Below are positions 33,543 through 41,551 of a stretch of DNA of 64,000 bases, one piece after another. The DNA comes from Curtobacterium sp. TC1 (lineage in GTDB: Bacteria; Actinomycetota; Actinomycetes; Actinomycetales; Microbacteriaceae). The position numbers and the translations under genes are program-made. The DNA lies in contig NZ_CP081964.1 of assembly GCF_019844075.1 (NCBI RefSeq), positions 744,001-808,000 on the forward strand, in the 5' to 3' direction. Under the pieces are notes generated by a model. It was given only the letters and a program-made list of their open reading frames with translations. It was not told the origin of the DNA and made no database searches. The first letter of the stretch is position 1. Each line of letters opens with the position of its first letter.

Positions 33543-33872
33543 GTGAACTGGTTGATCTTCCTGGGGGCGGTGGCCGCCGTGGCCGTCGTGGTGTGGATCG
33601 CCGATCGCGTGGGGTGGATCGACCTGTCGAACAAGTCCACGCGCAGCGGCGGATCCGGAGGCGTCGGCGGGATGCTGGACGAGGTGTTCGCGCCGACCCG
33701 CCACGAGACGCAAGCCGAGTACGAACGGCAGTCGCGCCTCCCGAAGGAGGCACCGTCACCGGCGGACGACGATCACGACCTGCTCAGCGGCAGCGTGCTG
33801 ATCAAGGTGCCGACGGTGCGGAGCGCCGGCCGGCACGAAGCGCGACTCGGAACGCACGACCGGTCGTACTGA
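33543..33872 (+). CDS. Small membrane-anchored protein, unknown function
   Basis: A 109-residue protein with one N-terminal helix (NWLIFLGAVAAVAVVVWIADRV), a Gly/Ser linker, the segment MLDEVFAPTRHETQAEYERQ and an acidic-to-basic tail. The layout (helix plus a short FAPTRHE-type motif) recurs in actinobacterial hypothetical proteins. Start GTG 33543 is set by the leaderless promoter; the longer frame from 33507 would start before the -10 box. Confidence 0.75.
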   Translation: MNWLIFLGAVAAVAVVVWIADRVGWIDLSNKSTRSGGSGGVGGMLDEVFAPTRHETQAEYERQSRLPKEAPSPADDDHDLLSGSVLIKVPTVRSAGRHEARLGTHDRSY

Positions 33873-33897
33873 CCGGTCGACGGTCGCTCGCCGTGCG

Positions 33898-34185
33898 TCA
33901 GCGGGTGGTGAGCTCCTGGTAGTCCGGGTGCCGCTCGATCCAGGCGTGCACGTAGCTGCACTGCGCGACGACCCGTCGTGACGAGTTCGCGCGCACATCG
34001 TCGAGCGCGTGCTGCACGAGGATCGACGCGTGCCCGCCACCGCGGTGCTCGGGATCGACCTCGGTGTGCACGAAGCGGATCTCGTCGCCGTCGATCTCGT
34101 ACGCGGCGAGGCCGATGACCTCGCCGTCCTCGACCAGGGAGTACTGCTGTTCGTCGGTGTCGTTGCGGACCTCGGGTGCTGCCAT
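33898..34185 (-). CDS. Small GNAT (NATD1/YidJ-like) acetyltransferase
   Basis: A 95-residue GNAT-like protein: YSLVEDGEVIGLAAYEIDGDEIRFVHTEVDPEHRGGGHASILVQHALDDVR, then VVAQCSYVHAWIERHPDYQELT with the Cys-Ser-Tyr motif of the NATD1 group. ATG 34185 lies 6 nt after TAGCCT. It is divergent from the DNA methyltransferase across the 9-bp repeat array. Confidence 0.88.
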   Translation of the reverse strand: MAAPEVRNDTDEQQYSLVEDGEVIGLAAYEIDGDEIRFVHTEVDPEHRGGGHASILVQHALDDVRANSSRRVVAQCSYVHAWIERHPDYQELTTR

Positions 34186-34191
34186 GCGCCG

Positions 34192-34197
34192 AGGCTA
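34192..34197 (-). promoter_or_regulatory. -10 box for the small GNAT gene
   Basis: TAGCCT on the minus strand, 6 nt before ATG 34185; leaderless pattern. Confidence 0.5.
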
Positions 34198-34218
34198 CGC
34201 CGCGAGGCCGAGTCGCCG

Positions 34219-34263
34219 CTGGCTGCGCTGGCTGCGCTGGCTGCGCTGGCTGCGCTGGCTGCG
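34219..34263. repeat. Five perfect tandem copies of CTGGCTGCG at a divergent promoter
   Basis: A 9-bp unit repeated exactly five times (45 bp). It lies between the -10 box of the GNAT gene (34192-34197) and that of the DNA methyltransferase (34265-34270), filling the -35 regions. Confidence 0.9.
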
Positions 34264-34264
34264 C

Positions 34265-34270
34265 CACAAT
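34265..34270 (+). promoter_or_regulatory. -10 box for the DNA methyltransferase
   Basis: CACAAT, directly after the repeat array and 6 nt before GTG 34277; leaderless pattern with a C in place of the first T. Confidence 0.45.
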
Positions 34271-34276
34271 GGTCCC

Positions 34277-35131
34277 GTGCACACGGGAGACGACCGAGGC
34301 CCGGACCGCGTCGTCCTCGGCGACGCGCTCGACGTGACCCCGGCGCTCGCCGACGCGTCGTTCACCGTCGTGTACCTCGACCCGCCGTTCAACACGGGGC
34401 GGTACCAGCGGCGGCATGCTTCGTCAGCGGTGCCGAGCGCCGACGGGCCGGTGATGGGGTTCCACGGACGGACCTACGAGCGGGTCCGCGGCGATCTGAT
34501 GCGGTTCGACGACCGGTTCGAGGACTACTGGACGTTCCTCGAGCCACGGCTGCTCGAGGCCTGGCGACTCCTCACCACCGACGGCACCCTGTACCTGCAC
34601 CTCGACTACCGCGAGTCGCACTACGCGAAGGTCCTGCTCGACGCGCTGTTCGGCCGCGACTCGTTCCTCAACGAGATCGTCTGGGCCTACGACTACGGCG
34701 CCAAGTCCAAGTCGCGGTGGCCGACCAAGCACGACACGATCCTGGTCTACGTGAAGGACCCGTCGCAGTACTGGTTCGACTCGTCGGCGGTCGACCGCGA
34801 GCCCTACATGGCACCCGGGCTCGTCACGCCCGAGAAGCGGGAGCGCGGCAAGCTGCCCACCGACGTCTGGTGGCACACGATCGTGTCGCCGACCGGCAAG
34901 GAGAAGACGGGCTACCCGACGCAGAAGCCCGAGGGCGTGCTGCGGCGGATCGTGCAGGCGTCGTCGCGCGAGGGCGACTGGGTGCTCGACTTCTTCGCCG
35001 GCAGCGGGACGACCGGCGCGGTGGCGTCGGCGCTCGGGCGACGGTACGTGCTGGTGGACGACAACCCGGCGGCGATCGACGTGATGCGGAAGCGCTTGCC
35101 GGGGGCGTCGTTCGAGGTCGCGGCGGTCTGA
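34277..35131 (+). CDS. Orphan DNA methyltransferase (N4/N6, beta-class order)
   Basis: A 284-residue SAM-dependent DNA methyltransferase. Catalytic motif IV, YLDPPFNTG, comes first (residues about 33-41), followed by LYLHLDYRESHYAKVLLD and NEIVWAYDYG, a variable recognition region, then YPTQKPEGVLRRIV and the SAM-binding motif DFFAGSGTTGAVA near the end. The IV-before-I order defines the beta class. No restriction gene is nearby, so it is a solitary enzyme, perhaps for epigenetic regulation. GTG 34277 follows the repeat array and -10 box. Confidence 0.9.
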   Translation: MHTGDDRGPDRVVLGDALDVTPALADASFTVVYLDPPFNTGRYQRRHASSAVPSADGPVMGFHGRTYERVRGDLMRFDDRFEDYWTFLEPRLLEAWRLLTTDGTLYLHLDYRESHYAKVLLDALFGRDSFLNEIVWAYDYGAKSKSRWPTKHDTILVYVKDPSQYWFDSSAVDREPYMAPGLVTPEKRERGKLPTDVWWHTIVSPTGKEKTGYPTQKPEGVLRRIVQASSREGDWVLDFFAGSGTTGAVASALGRRYVLVDDNPAAIDVMRKRLPGASFEVAAV

Positions 35132-35179
35132 CGACGGCGGGTTCCGGGACCGTGACGTCCGCCCCTCGTCGTCGATGGG

Positions 35180-35185
35180 TATGGT
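35180..35185 (+). promoter_or_regulatory. -10 box for the DUF1023-type gene
   Basis: TATGGT, giving a leader of about 45 nt to ATG 35232. This position is why the in-frame ATG at 35175 was not chosen. Confidence 0.4.
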
Positions 35186-35231
35186 GGGGAGCCTCGGCCG
35201 TCGACGGACGGACGCGAGCATCACGGGGGCG

Positions 35232-37040
35232 ATGTTGGGGACCATACCGTTCGACGAAGGCGCGGCGAACAGCCTGATCACGGCGGCGACGGCAGCGGAC
35301 ATCACGTTGCTGTTCGCAGCGTCCGCCCGTCGATCAGCCGCCGAGGATGCCGCAGCCGACTTCTCCGGCGCCTACGCGGACCGCTTCGCCGAAGCCGCGG
35401 TGGCCGAAGCCGGTGACCGTGTCCGCCTCGCCGGGGCGCTCGGTCGACTCGCCGACGCGGTGCAGGTCGTCATCGGTGAGGCCCAGCGGGAGCGCGAACG
35501 GCTGGCAGACGTCGACGCCTGGCAGGGGCGCGAGACCGCGCGACAGCAGGCCGACGACGAACCGCTGGGGATCTTCGAGGTCAAACCGACACCGATGTTC
35601 GACCCGAAGCCCTCGGACGTCCCGATCCGGCCCACACCGATCTCGGCGTCGTTCTCCGCGTCGGACCGCCCGCGAACTGCCGGCGGGTCGAGCATGGGCC
35701 GGAGTTCGGCGGACCCGGAGCGGCTCCGGACCTTCGTGGCGTCGGCGCGCGCCTCGGATCGCGGGTTCTCGGAGCATGCGGAGAAGCTGCGGACGGCGTG
35801 GTCCGGCTTCACGACCGACTGTTCCTGGGCGGAGGTGTCCAGTTCGACGCTCCTCACGGGGTTCGACCGGTACCTGCAGGAGAACGCTTCCGATGCCGAT
35901 TGGATCGAACGGATCGCGTCCGCGTTCGAACGCGCCGGCGGGAGCAACGGTCTCTCGAACACCGTCCTCGACTTCGCCGCGGCCGCGACGATCCCCCCGT
36001 CGTTCCGGACCCTGCTCACACCAGGGGCCACGCCGGCCGAGGTCGCGGCGACCTGGGCGGGTCTCGGCCTGACGAAGGGCGACGAGGCAGACCTCCAGGC
36101 GTTGCCGCTCGAGGTGCTCGCCATGCTCGGGAACCTCGAGGGGATCCCGTACTGGGCGCGGGACACCGCGAACCACGAGGTCCTCGACGACCGACTCGCA
36201 CGGAAGAACCTCGATCCCGATGAGCGCGAAGCGCTGAAGAGCATCCGGGCCAGCTTGGGGGAGAACCGGTTCCTCATCTCCCTGACGGGAGACGTCCCGC
36301 CCCTGGCCGCCGTCTCGATCGGCGACCTGGACACCGCGACCAACGTCACCTGGGCCGTTCCCGGAATGGCATCCAGTACCAAGACGATGACGGGGTGGGT
36401 CCAGGCCGCGCAGAACGTCGCGGACGAGCAGTTCAAGGTGGACGGCCCGGGAAACCGGGCGGTGATCGCCTGGATGGGCTACGACGCACCGCCGGCACCG
36501 CCCGACCTCGGCGTCTTCAACGAGGACGCGGCCGAGAGCGGCGGGGCGAAGCTCGCGGCATCGATCCGTGGGCTCGACGCCGCTCGTGCGGGCGACATGC
36601 CCCGGACCAACGTCCTGGCGCACTCGTACGGCACCACGACGGCGTCGATCGGGCTCACGGCACCTGGCGTCCACGTCGACTCGTTCACGTCGATCGCTTC
36701 CGCCGGCATCCCGCAGACCATCCCGACGGCGGAGGACATCCAGGCCGACCACGTCTACGCGGGACAGGCGCAGGACACGATGGTCGGCATCCCCGGGCTG
36801 GGCGACCAGTACGCGTACATCGGTAGGGGCTTCAGCGTGCCCTACCGACTCGACCCGACGAATTCCAGCTTCGGCGCGGAGACCTTCGGCGCGGACGGCA
36901 CCGACGGCTTCGAACCGGTGAAGGACCACGGCGTGCACACGGAGAGCGGCAACGGCTACCTCGACCCGGGAACCGAGTCGCTGCGGAACGTGGCGAAGAC
37001 GACGACCGGGCACGGCGACCGAGTGACACCGGCAGAGTGA
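35232..37040 (+). CDS. DUF1023-type alpha/beta hydrolase with helical (WXG100-like) N-terminus
   Basis: A 602-residue protein. Residues about 1-95 form a helical hairpin (FDEGAANSLITAATAADITLLFAASARRSAAEDAAADFSGAY...) like the ESX/type VII-type domains that precede this family. A Pro/Ser linker, a second helical region and then the hydrolase follow, with nucleophile elbow VLAHSYGTTTA near residue 465, conserved VIAWMGYDAP and GDQYAYIGRGFSVPYRLDP. The catalytic His may be in VKDHGVHTESG. No signal peptide is seen. A lipoprotein gene follows 40 nt downstream. Export by a type VII-like system is possible but inferred. Confidence 0.78.
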   Translation: MLGTIPFDEGAANSLITAATAADITLLFAASARRSAAEDAAADFSGAYADRFAEAAVAEAGDRVRLAGALGRLADAVQVVIGEAQRERERLADVDAWQGRETARQQADDEPLGIFEVKPTPMFDPKPSDVPIRPTPISASFSASDRPRTAGGSSMGRSSADPERLRTFVASARASDRGFSEHAEKLRTAWSGFTTDCSWAEVSSSTLLTGFDRYLQENASDADWIERIASAFERAGGSNGLSNTVLDFAAAATIPPSFRTLLTPGATPAEVAATWAGLGLTKGDEADLQALPLEVLAMLGNLEGIPYWARDTANHEVLDDRLARKNLDPDEREALKSIRASLGENRFLISLTGDVPPLAAVSIGDLDTATNVTWAVPGMASSTKTMTGWVQAAQNVADEQFKVDGPGNRAVIAWMGYDAPPAPPDLGVFNEDAAESGGAKLAASIRGLDAARAGDMPRTNVLAHSYGTTTASIGLTAPGVHVDSFTSIASAGIPQTIPTAEDIQADHVYAGQAQDTMVGIPGLGDQYAYIGRGFSVPYRLDPTNSSFGAETFGADGTDGFEPVKDHGVHTESGNGYLDPGTESLRNVAKTTTGHGDRVTPAE

Positions 37041-37080
37041 CATGCTGGACACCCGACGACCGGACGGAGAACCGACACCG

Positions 37081-37587
37081 ATGACCGCTCTGAAGCAGTG
37101 GATCGCAGTCACCGTGACCACGATCGCGATCGTCGGCGCAACCGCCGGCTGTTCTGGAGGACAGATGCAGAACCAACCGACCCAGGAGCCGGCGGATGCG
37201 AAGCGCAGCATCCAGCAGCTCGTCGACGACACGACCGACGCGCTCGGCGGGACGTGGCAGGTCGAGGAAGGGCCGCGGCTCGGCACGTGCGAGGACGAGC
37301 GCGGCGTCGGCGAGGGCGTGAACTACACGTACATCAAGTCCCGTGCCGATCGCGGCGACGTCGAGCAGGGGATCCGAACGGTCGAGAAGCTGTGGGGCGA
37401 GCGCGGACTCGACACGAAGCGGTTCTCCGATGCCGACGGGTCCTACAGCGGTGTCGACGGCAAGGGGGACGGCGTGGCGAACATCGGTTTCCAGTCCTCC
37501 GACCTCGGCGGGGGCGACACGGTCAGCGGTACCTCGGCGTGCGCTGCCGGTGACTACGTCGAGATGCGCGAGCGAGAGCGCTCCTAG
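37081..37587 (+). CDS. Lipoprotein, unknown function, downstream of the DUF1023-type hydrolase
   Basis: A 168-residue protein with a signal peptide (LKQWIAVTVTTIAIVGA) and lipobox TAGC, then a soluble acidic domain (QQLVDDTTDALGGTWQVEEGPRLGTCEDERGVGEGVNYTYIKS...) with two further cysteines. It is probably cotranscribed with the hydrolase. An alternative start at 37042 adds 13 residues. A periplasmic immunity or accessory role is conceivable from position; family not recognised. Confidence 0.75.
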   Translation: MTALKQWIAVTVTTIAIVGATAGCSGGQMQNQPTQEPADAKRSIQQLVDDTTDALGGTWQVEEGPRLGTCEDERGVGEGVNYTYIKSRADRGDVEQGIRTVEKLWGERGLDTKRFSDADGSYSGVDGKGDGVANIGFQSSDLGGGDTVSGTSACAAGDYVEMRERERS

Positions 37588-37603
37588 CGTCCGCCCCGTT
37601 CAC

Positions 37604-37637
37604 GACGTTCCACGAGTCGTTCGACGCGTGGAACGTC
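37604..37637. terminator. Hairpin between convergent lipoprotein and exporter genes
   Basis: GACGTTCCACG and CGTGGAACGTC form a perfect 11-bp stem with a 12-nt loop, placed to serve both strands. Confidence 0.6.
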
Positions 37638-37691
37638 GGAACAGGCGCGCATCACGAGCACCGGCGTGCGGACAGGCCAGCCCGCCCGCGC

Positions 37692-40109
37692 CTACTCGGC
37701 CGAGTGCCGCCCGTGCTGGTGTTCCGCGTCAGCGTCCGGGTCCGCTGCCGCATGGGCGGCCCTGGTCCGGATCGCACCGGTCGTCGTCGGGGGCTCGTCG
37801 ACCGGCGCTGCCGCCGAGTGTGCGCCGTGCGTCGTGGCGTCGGGCAGCGGAGCACGGGTGTCCTCCGTGGCGGCGTCGTTCGGCAGCACGTCGTCGGGCA
37901 GCACGTCGTTCGGCAGCACCGACACGTCGGACGAACCGGCAGCGCGAGCCGACCGGGGCTGGGCGGGTACGTCGGGCGAGGTCGGGACCGAGTCCGACGA
38001 GGCGACCGCGGCCGAACCCGATCCGTCGCCGGCACCGGCACCGGCACCAGCACCGGCTGCCGCAGCGTCGGCGTCAGCGGTCCGCGCGGCGTCCGCCTGC
38101 TCCTGCAGCGCCGACGTCTTGCGCAGCGGCGGCACCCGGAAGAACCAGGTCAGCACGAACGCGAGCAGGATCACCGCGAGCCCGACGTAGTACACGCGGA
38201 CGGCCGAGTCGCTGAACCCGACCAGGAACGGACGGGTGAGCCGCTTGTCCGCGCCGTTCAGGAACGAGGTGTCGCTCGTCGCTGCGGAACCGGACGAGCT
38301 CGCACTCGAGTCACCGCTCTTGAGCTGCTTGATGAGCGTCGGCGCGACCTCGTCGACGACGTTCTCGCGTTGTGCCTCGTCCGAGTAGTCCACCTGCAGC
38401 GTGCGGTCGACGACGGTCGCGTTCGCCTTGGCCGCAGCCGTCTCGAGGGCCTGCTGCTCGGCGGCCGGCTTGGCGTCGTCGACCTGCTGGGCGATGACGG
38501 TGTCGGCTGCGGCGGCGGGGAGCTCGCCCGCGGCGACCTGCTGCTGCACGGCGGCCGTGACCTGCTTCGTGACGGCGGCATCGGCGGCTTCCTTCGCCTG
38601 CACGGCGCCCTTGTTCAGGCCGTCCTGCACGTTCTTCTGCACGGGATCGACGATCTTCGTCCATATCTGGTCCATCACGCCCTTGTTCTCGGACGCGTTC
38701 GCCACCGACGGCGTGAGCGCGGCGTTCAACGCGCTCTTCAGGTCGGTCTCGTTCTGCATCGCCGCGGTGATGTTCGTCGGCATCAGGGTGAACAGGACCG
38801 ACAGCAGCACGGCGGTGCCCATGGTGCCGCCGATCTGCCGGAAGAACGTCGCGGCGCTGGTCGCGACGCCGATGTCCCGCGGGGACACCGAGTTCTGCGC
38901 CGCCAGGGTCAGCGTCTGCATGAGCTGCCCGAGCCCGAGGCCGATGCCGAACATGCCGAGCATCAGGAACCAGAGGGGACGGTCGGCGGTCAGGAAGGTC
39001 AGCACCGTGAAGCCGAGCGCGGTGAAGGCGGTGCCGGTGATCGGGAAGACCTGGTAGTTGCCGGTCCGCGAGATGATCTGCCCCGAGGCGATCGACGAGA
39101 TCATCAGGCCGAGCACCATCGGGAGCATCGCGAACCCGGACTCGGTCGGGGTGACGCCCTTCACGATCTGCAGGTACAGCGGGATCGTCAGCATCGCGCC
39201 GAACATCCCGAAGCCGACGAGTACGGACAGGATCGCGGACATCGAGAACACCCGCGAACCGAACAGCTTCATCGGGAGGATCGCGTCACTGCCCATCGCC
39301 CGTTCGACGATGATGAACGCGATCAGCCCGGCAGCACCGATGCCGTAGCAGGCGAAGGCGCCGGGGGAGCTCCAGCCCCACTCGCGGCCCTGCTCGGCGA
39401 TGAGCAGCAGCGGTACGAGGGTGACGATGACGAGCGTGGCGCCCCACCAGTCGATGCGGGGCTTGCCGCGGTCGCCGAACTTGGGCAGGTGCAGGAACGT
39501 CAGCACCATGAACAGCGCGATGACGCCGATCGGCACGTTGATCAGGAACACCCAGCGCCAACCGGAGATGAACAGCAGCTCGCTCGCGCCGGCGAAGACA
39601 CCGCCGACGAGCGGGCCGATCACCGACGAGATGCCGAAGACGGCCAGGAAGTAGCCCTGGTACTTCGCCCGCTCGCGGGGCGCGAGCATGTCGCCCATGA
39701 TCGCCAGCGGCAGGGACATCAGACCACCGGCGCCGAGCCCCTGCAGCGCGCGGAACCCGGCGAGCATGAGCATCGAGGTCGAGAACGACGCCGCGAACGA
39801 GCCGAGGATGAAGATGCCGATCGCCGTGATGAACAGCGGCCGCCGACCGAAGATGTCGGAGAGCTTGCCGTAGATCGGCGTCGTCACGGTCGAGGCGATC
39901 AGGTACCCGGTGGTGACCCAGGCCTGCTGGTCGAGGCCGTGCAGGTCGTCTCCGATGGTGCGGATCGCGGTGCCGACGATCGTCTGGTCGAGGGCTCCGA
40001 GGAACATGCCGGCCATCAGGCCGTAGATCACCAACAGGATCTGTCGGTGGTTCATCACGACGTTGGACGCCGTGGTGGGGGCCGCGGGGGCGGTCGCCGT
40101 CTGGGTCAT
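37692..40109 (-). CDS. DHA2-family (EmrB/QacA-type) MFS multidrug exporter with long C-terminal tail
   Basis: An 805-residue exporter, far longer than the usual 470-550. The 14-helix DHA2 core shows LDQTIVGTAIRTIGDDLHG (motif D1), GKLSDIFGRRPLF (motif A), FRALQGLGAGGLMSL and VIGPLVGGVFAG (motif C). A loop of about 180 residues, rich in Ala/Gln/Lys, separates the last two helices. After the final helix comes a 130-residue disordered tail with three VLPNDVLPDDVLPND-type repeats and a His-rich end. Such extended forms occur in actinobacteria. ATG 40109 is 41 nt from an inverted repeat (40150-40166) that may bind a regulator. Confidence 0.92.
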   Translation of the reverse strand: MTQTATAPAAPTTASNVVMNHRQILLVIYGLMAGMFLGALDQTIVGTAIRTIGDDLHGLDQQAWVTTGYLIASTVTTPIYGKLSDIFGRRPLFITAIGIFILGSFAASFSTSMLMLAGFRALQGLGAGGLMSLPLAIMGDMLAPRERAKYQGYFLAVFGISSVIGPLVGGVFAGASELLFISGWRWVFLINVPIGVIALFMVLTFLHLPKFGDRGKPRIDWWGATLVIVTLVPLLLIAEQGREWGWSSPGAFACYGIGAAGLIAFIIVERAMGSDAILPMKLFGSRVFSMSAILSVLVGFGMFGAMLTIPLYLQIVKGVTPTESGFAMLPMVLGLMISSIASGQIISRTGNYQVFPITGTAFTALGFTVLTFLTADRPLWFLMLGMFGIGLGLGQLMQTLTLAAQNSVSPRDIGVATSAATFFRQIGGTMGTAVLLSVLFTLMPTNITAAMQNETDLKSALNAALTPSVANASENKGVMDQIWTKIVDPVQKNVQDGLNKGAVQAKEAADAAVTKQVTAAVQQQVAAGELPAAAADTVIAQQVDDAKPAAEQQALETAAAKANATVVDRTLQVDYSDEAQRENVVDEVAPTLIKQLKSGDSSASSSGSAATSDTSFLNGADKRLTRPFLVGFSDSAVRVYYVGLAVILLAFVLTWFFRVPPLRKTSALQEQADAARTADADAAAAGAGAGAGAGDGSGSAAVASSDSVPTSPDVPAQPRSARAAGSSDVSVLPNDVLPDDVLPNDAATEDTRAPLPDATTHGAHSAAAPVDEPPTTTGAIRTRAAHAAADPDADAEHQHGRHSAE

Positions 40110-40149
40110 GAGCAGGGTCTCCCGGTACCGATGCGCTGGCGAAACGATT

Positions 40150-40166
40150 TTTGCGCTGCCTGCAAA
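40150..40166. promoter_or_regulatory. Inverted repeat upstream of the DHA2 exporter
   Basis: TTTGCGCTGCCTGCAAA has exact TTTGC/GCAAA arms in an AT-rich patch; operator candidate. No adjacent regulator gene is present. Confidence 0.45.
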
Positions 40167-40293
40167 GTTACATCTGCCGCAAGTGGTCGGTCGCTCAGGA
40201 GCGGCTTCCTGTGTGGATCGGCAGTCACGGTACGCCCGGATCGCGGGCTCGGTGCCGAACGCGGTCAGGGCCGGGAGGCCCGGCTCGGCCCCG

Positions 40294-41538
40294 TCAGACC
40301 GCTGCGGTCTCCACGACCCGGGTCACACCCCGTGCCGCCAGCGCTGCGGGCTCGGTTGCTGTGCGGCTCGTCACGACGGTCACGGCCTCGCCGGCGGCGC
40401 GCAGGCGGTGCCAGCGCTCGAAGACGGGGCCGCCCGGTGCCAGGTCCGTCCGACGGAGCGGCAGGTCGGCCTCGTCGACGTCGACCACGACGGCACTCGT
40501 CCGTGGGGTCGGGGCCGGAGCGGAGCGCCGGGCATCGGCGACGACCTCGGCGTAGCGACGACCGAGTGGCTTGACGCGGTTGTCGACGTCGAGCAGGCCG
40601 AGCGAGTACTCCAGGTCCTTGAAGTCGCCGAGGTCGCGGGAGACGTCGTGCGAGCACCACCACGTGACCGCGTGCAGGCGCTCGGTGGTCAGGGCCGCGG
40701 CGACGGTGCGCGCGAGGAACTCCGGCATCTCGGACTCGGCGAGGTGCCGGTCGGGGGCCCCGACCTCCTGCAGCCAGACCGGTCGGTCGAGGTCGGTGGC
40801 GAAGGCGCGGGCCAGCTCGATCATCCACTCGGCGTGCCGCACGGACTCATCGGAGAGTGCGCCGTACCGACCGGCCACGCCGTTGAAGATCCAGGAGTGC
40901 ACCGTCGTGACGTCACCGAGTCGGCTGGCGTGCGCCGGCACGAACGGGTGGCCGTCGCGGTACCAGAGGTGGTCGTTCTCGGAGTGCGTGACGACGTGCC
41001 GCGGGTCCTTGTCGCGGGGCGCTCCGAGCAGGGACTCGAGCCAGTGCGTCACCTGCGCGGTGTCGGCCGGCATCGCGGCGGGGTTCGGCGGCTGGAACTG
41101 GTTGAGCTCGTTGCCCAGGGTCAGGCCGGTGAAGTTCGGGCGGTCGCGCACGGCGTCGTACACGGCGGCGACCAGGGCGGCCTGCGCGTCGATCGCCGGC
41201 TGGTCGGTGAACATGTTGCCGTCGTGCCAGTTCACGAGCCACGCCGGGATGAAGTCGAACCCGGACATGTGCCCCTGGACGACGTCGACGCTGGCGTCCA
41301 GCCCGAACTCGGCGGCGATGTCGACCACCAGTGCCACGTCGTCGAGGGCCCGTCGTCGGATGAGCGTGCGGTTCGGCTGCAGCGTCGGCCACAGCGGGAA
41401 CAGCCGGACGTGGTCGAGGCCGAGGGTGGCGATCGCCTCGAGGTCACGGCGGATCGCGGATTCCTCGACCGACTGCCACTGGAACATCCAGTCGGTCGAG
41501 GGCACGTAGTTCACGCCGAAGCGCGTGGCGGTGGTCAT
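40294..41538 (-). CDS. GH5-family glycoside hydrolase (beta-mannosidase-type, GH5_18-like)
   Basis: A 414-residue cytoplasmic TIM-barrel enzyme with no signal peptide. FGVNYVPSTDWMFQWQSVEESAIRRDLEAIATLGLDHVRLFPLWP is the first barrel unit, the acid/base Glu is in LTLGNELNQF and the nucleophile Glu in PVWLQEVGAP. Being intracellular suggests it cleaves imported oligosaccharides. Overall pattern recalls GH5_18 enzymes that remove the beta-mannose of N-glycan cores; the subfamily is my inference. An extra 75-residue C-terminal segment is unassigned. ATG 41538 has GAAGGAG upstream. It lies 13 nt after the lacI gene on the same strand, so it is co-transcribed with the repressor. Confidence 0.85.
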   Translation of the reverse strand: MTTATRFGVNYVPSTDWMFQWQSVEESAIRRDLEAIATLGLDHVRLFPLWPTLQPNRTLIRRRALDDVALVVDIAAEFGLDASVDVVQGHMSGFDFIPAWLVNWHDGNMFTDQPAIDAQAALVAAVYDAVRDRPNFTGLTLGNELNQFQPPNPAAMPADTAQVTHWLESLLGAPRDKDPRHVVTHSENDHLWYRDGHPFVPAHASRLGDVTTVHSWIFNGVAGRYGALSDESVRHAEWMIELARAFATDLDRPVWLQEVGAPDRHLAESEMPEFLARTVAAALTTERLHAVTWWCSHDVSRDLGDFKDLEYSLGLLDVDNRVKPLGRRYAEVVADARRSAPAPTPRTSAVVVDVDEADLPLRRTDLAPGGPVFERWHRLRAAGEAVTVVTSRTATEPAALAARGVTRVVETAAV

Positions 41539-41551
41539 CGGTCTCCTTCGG

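Noticed and set aside
34219..34263. 9-bp repeats considered as a CRISPR array
   Set aside because: Units are 9 bp, contiguous and without spacers, and no cas genes are present.
35175..35231. ATG 35175 as start of the DUF1023-type gene
   Set aside because: It overlaps the probable -10 box TATGGT and adds non-homologous residues (GMVGSLGRRRTDASITGA). ATG 35232 begins the helical domain.
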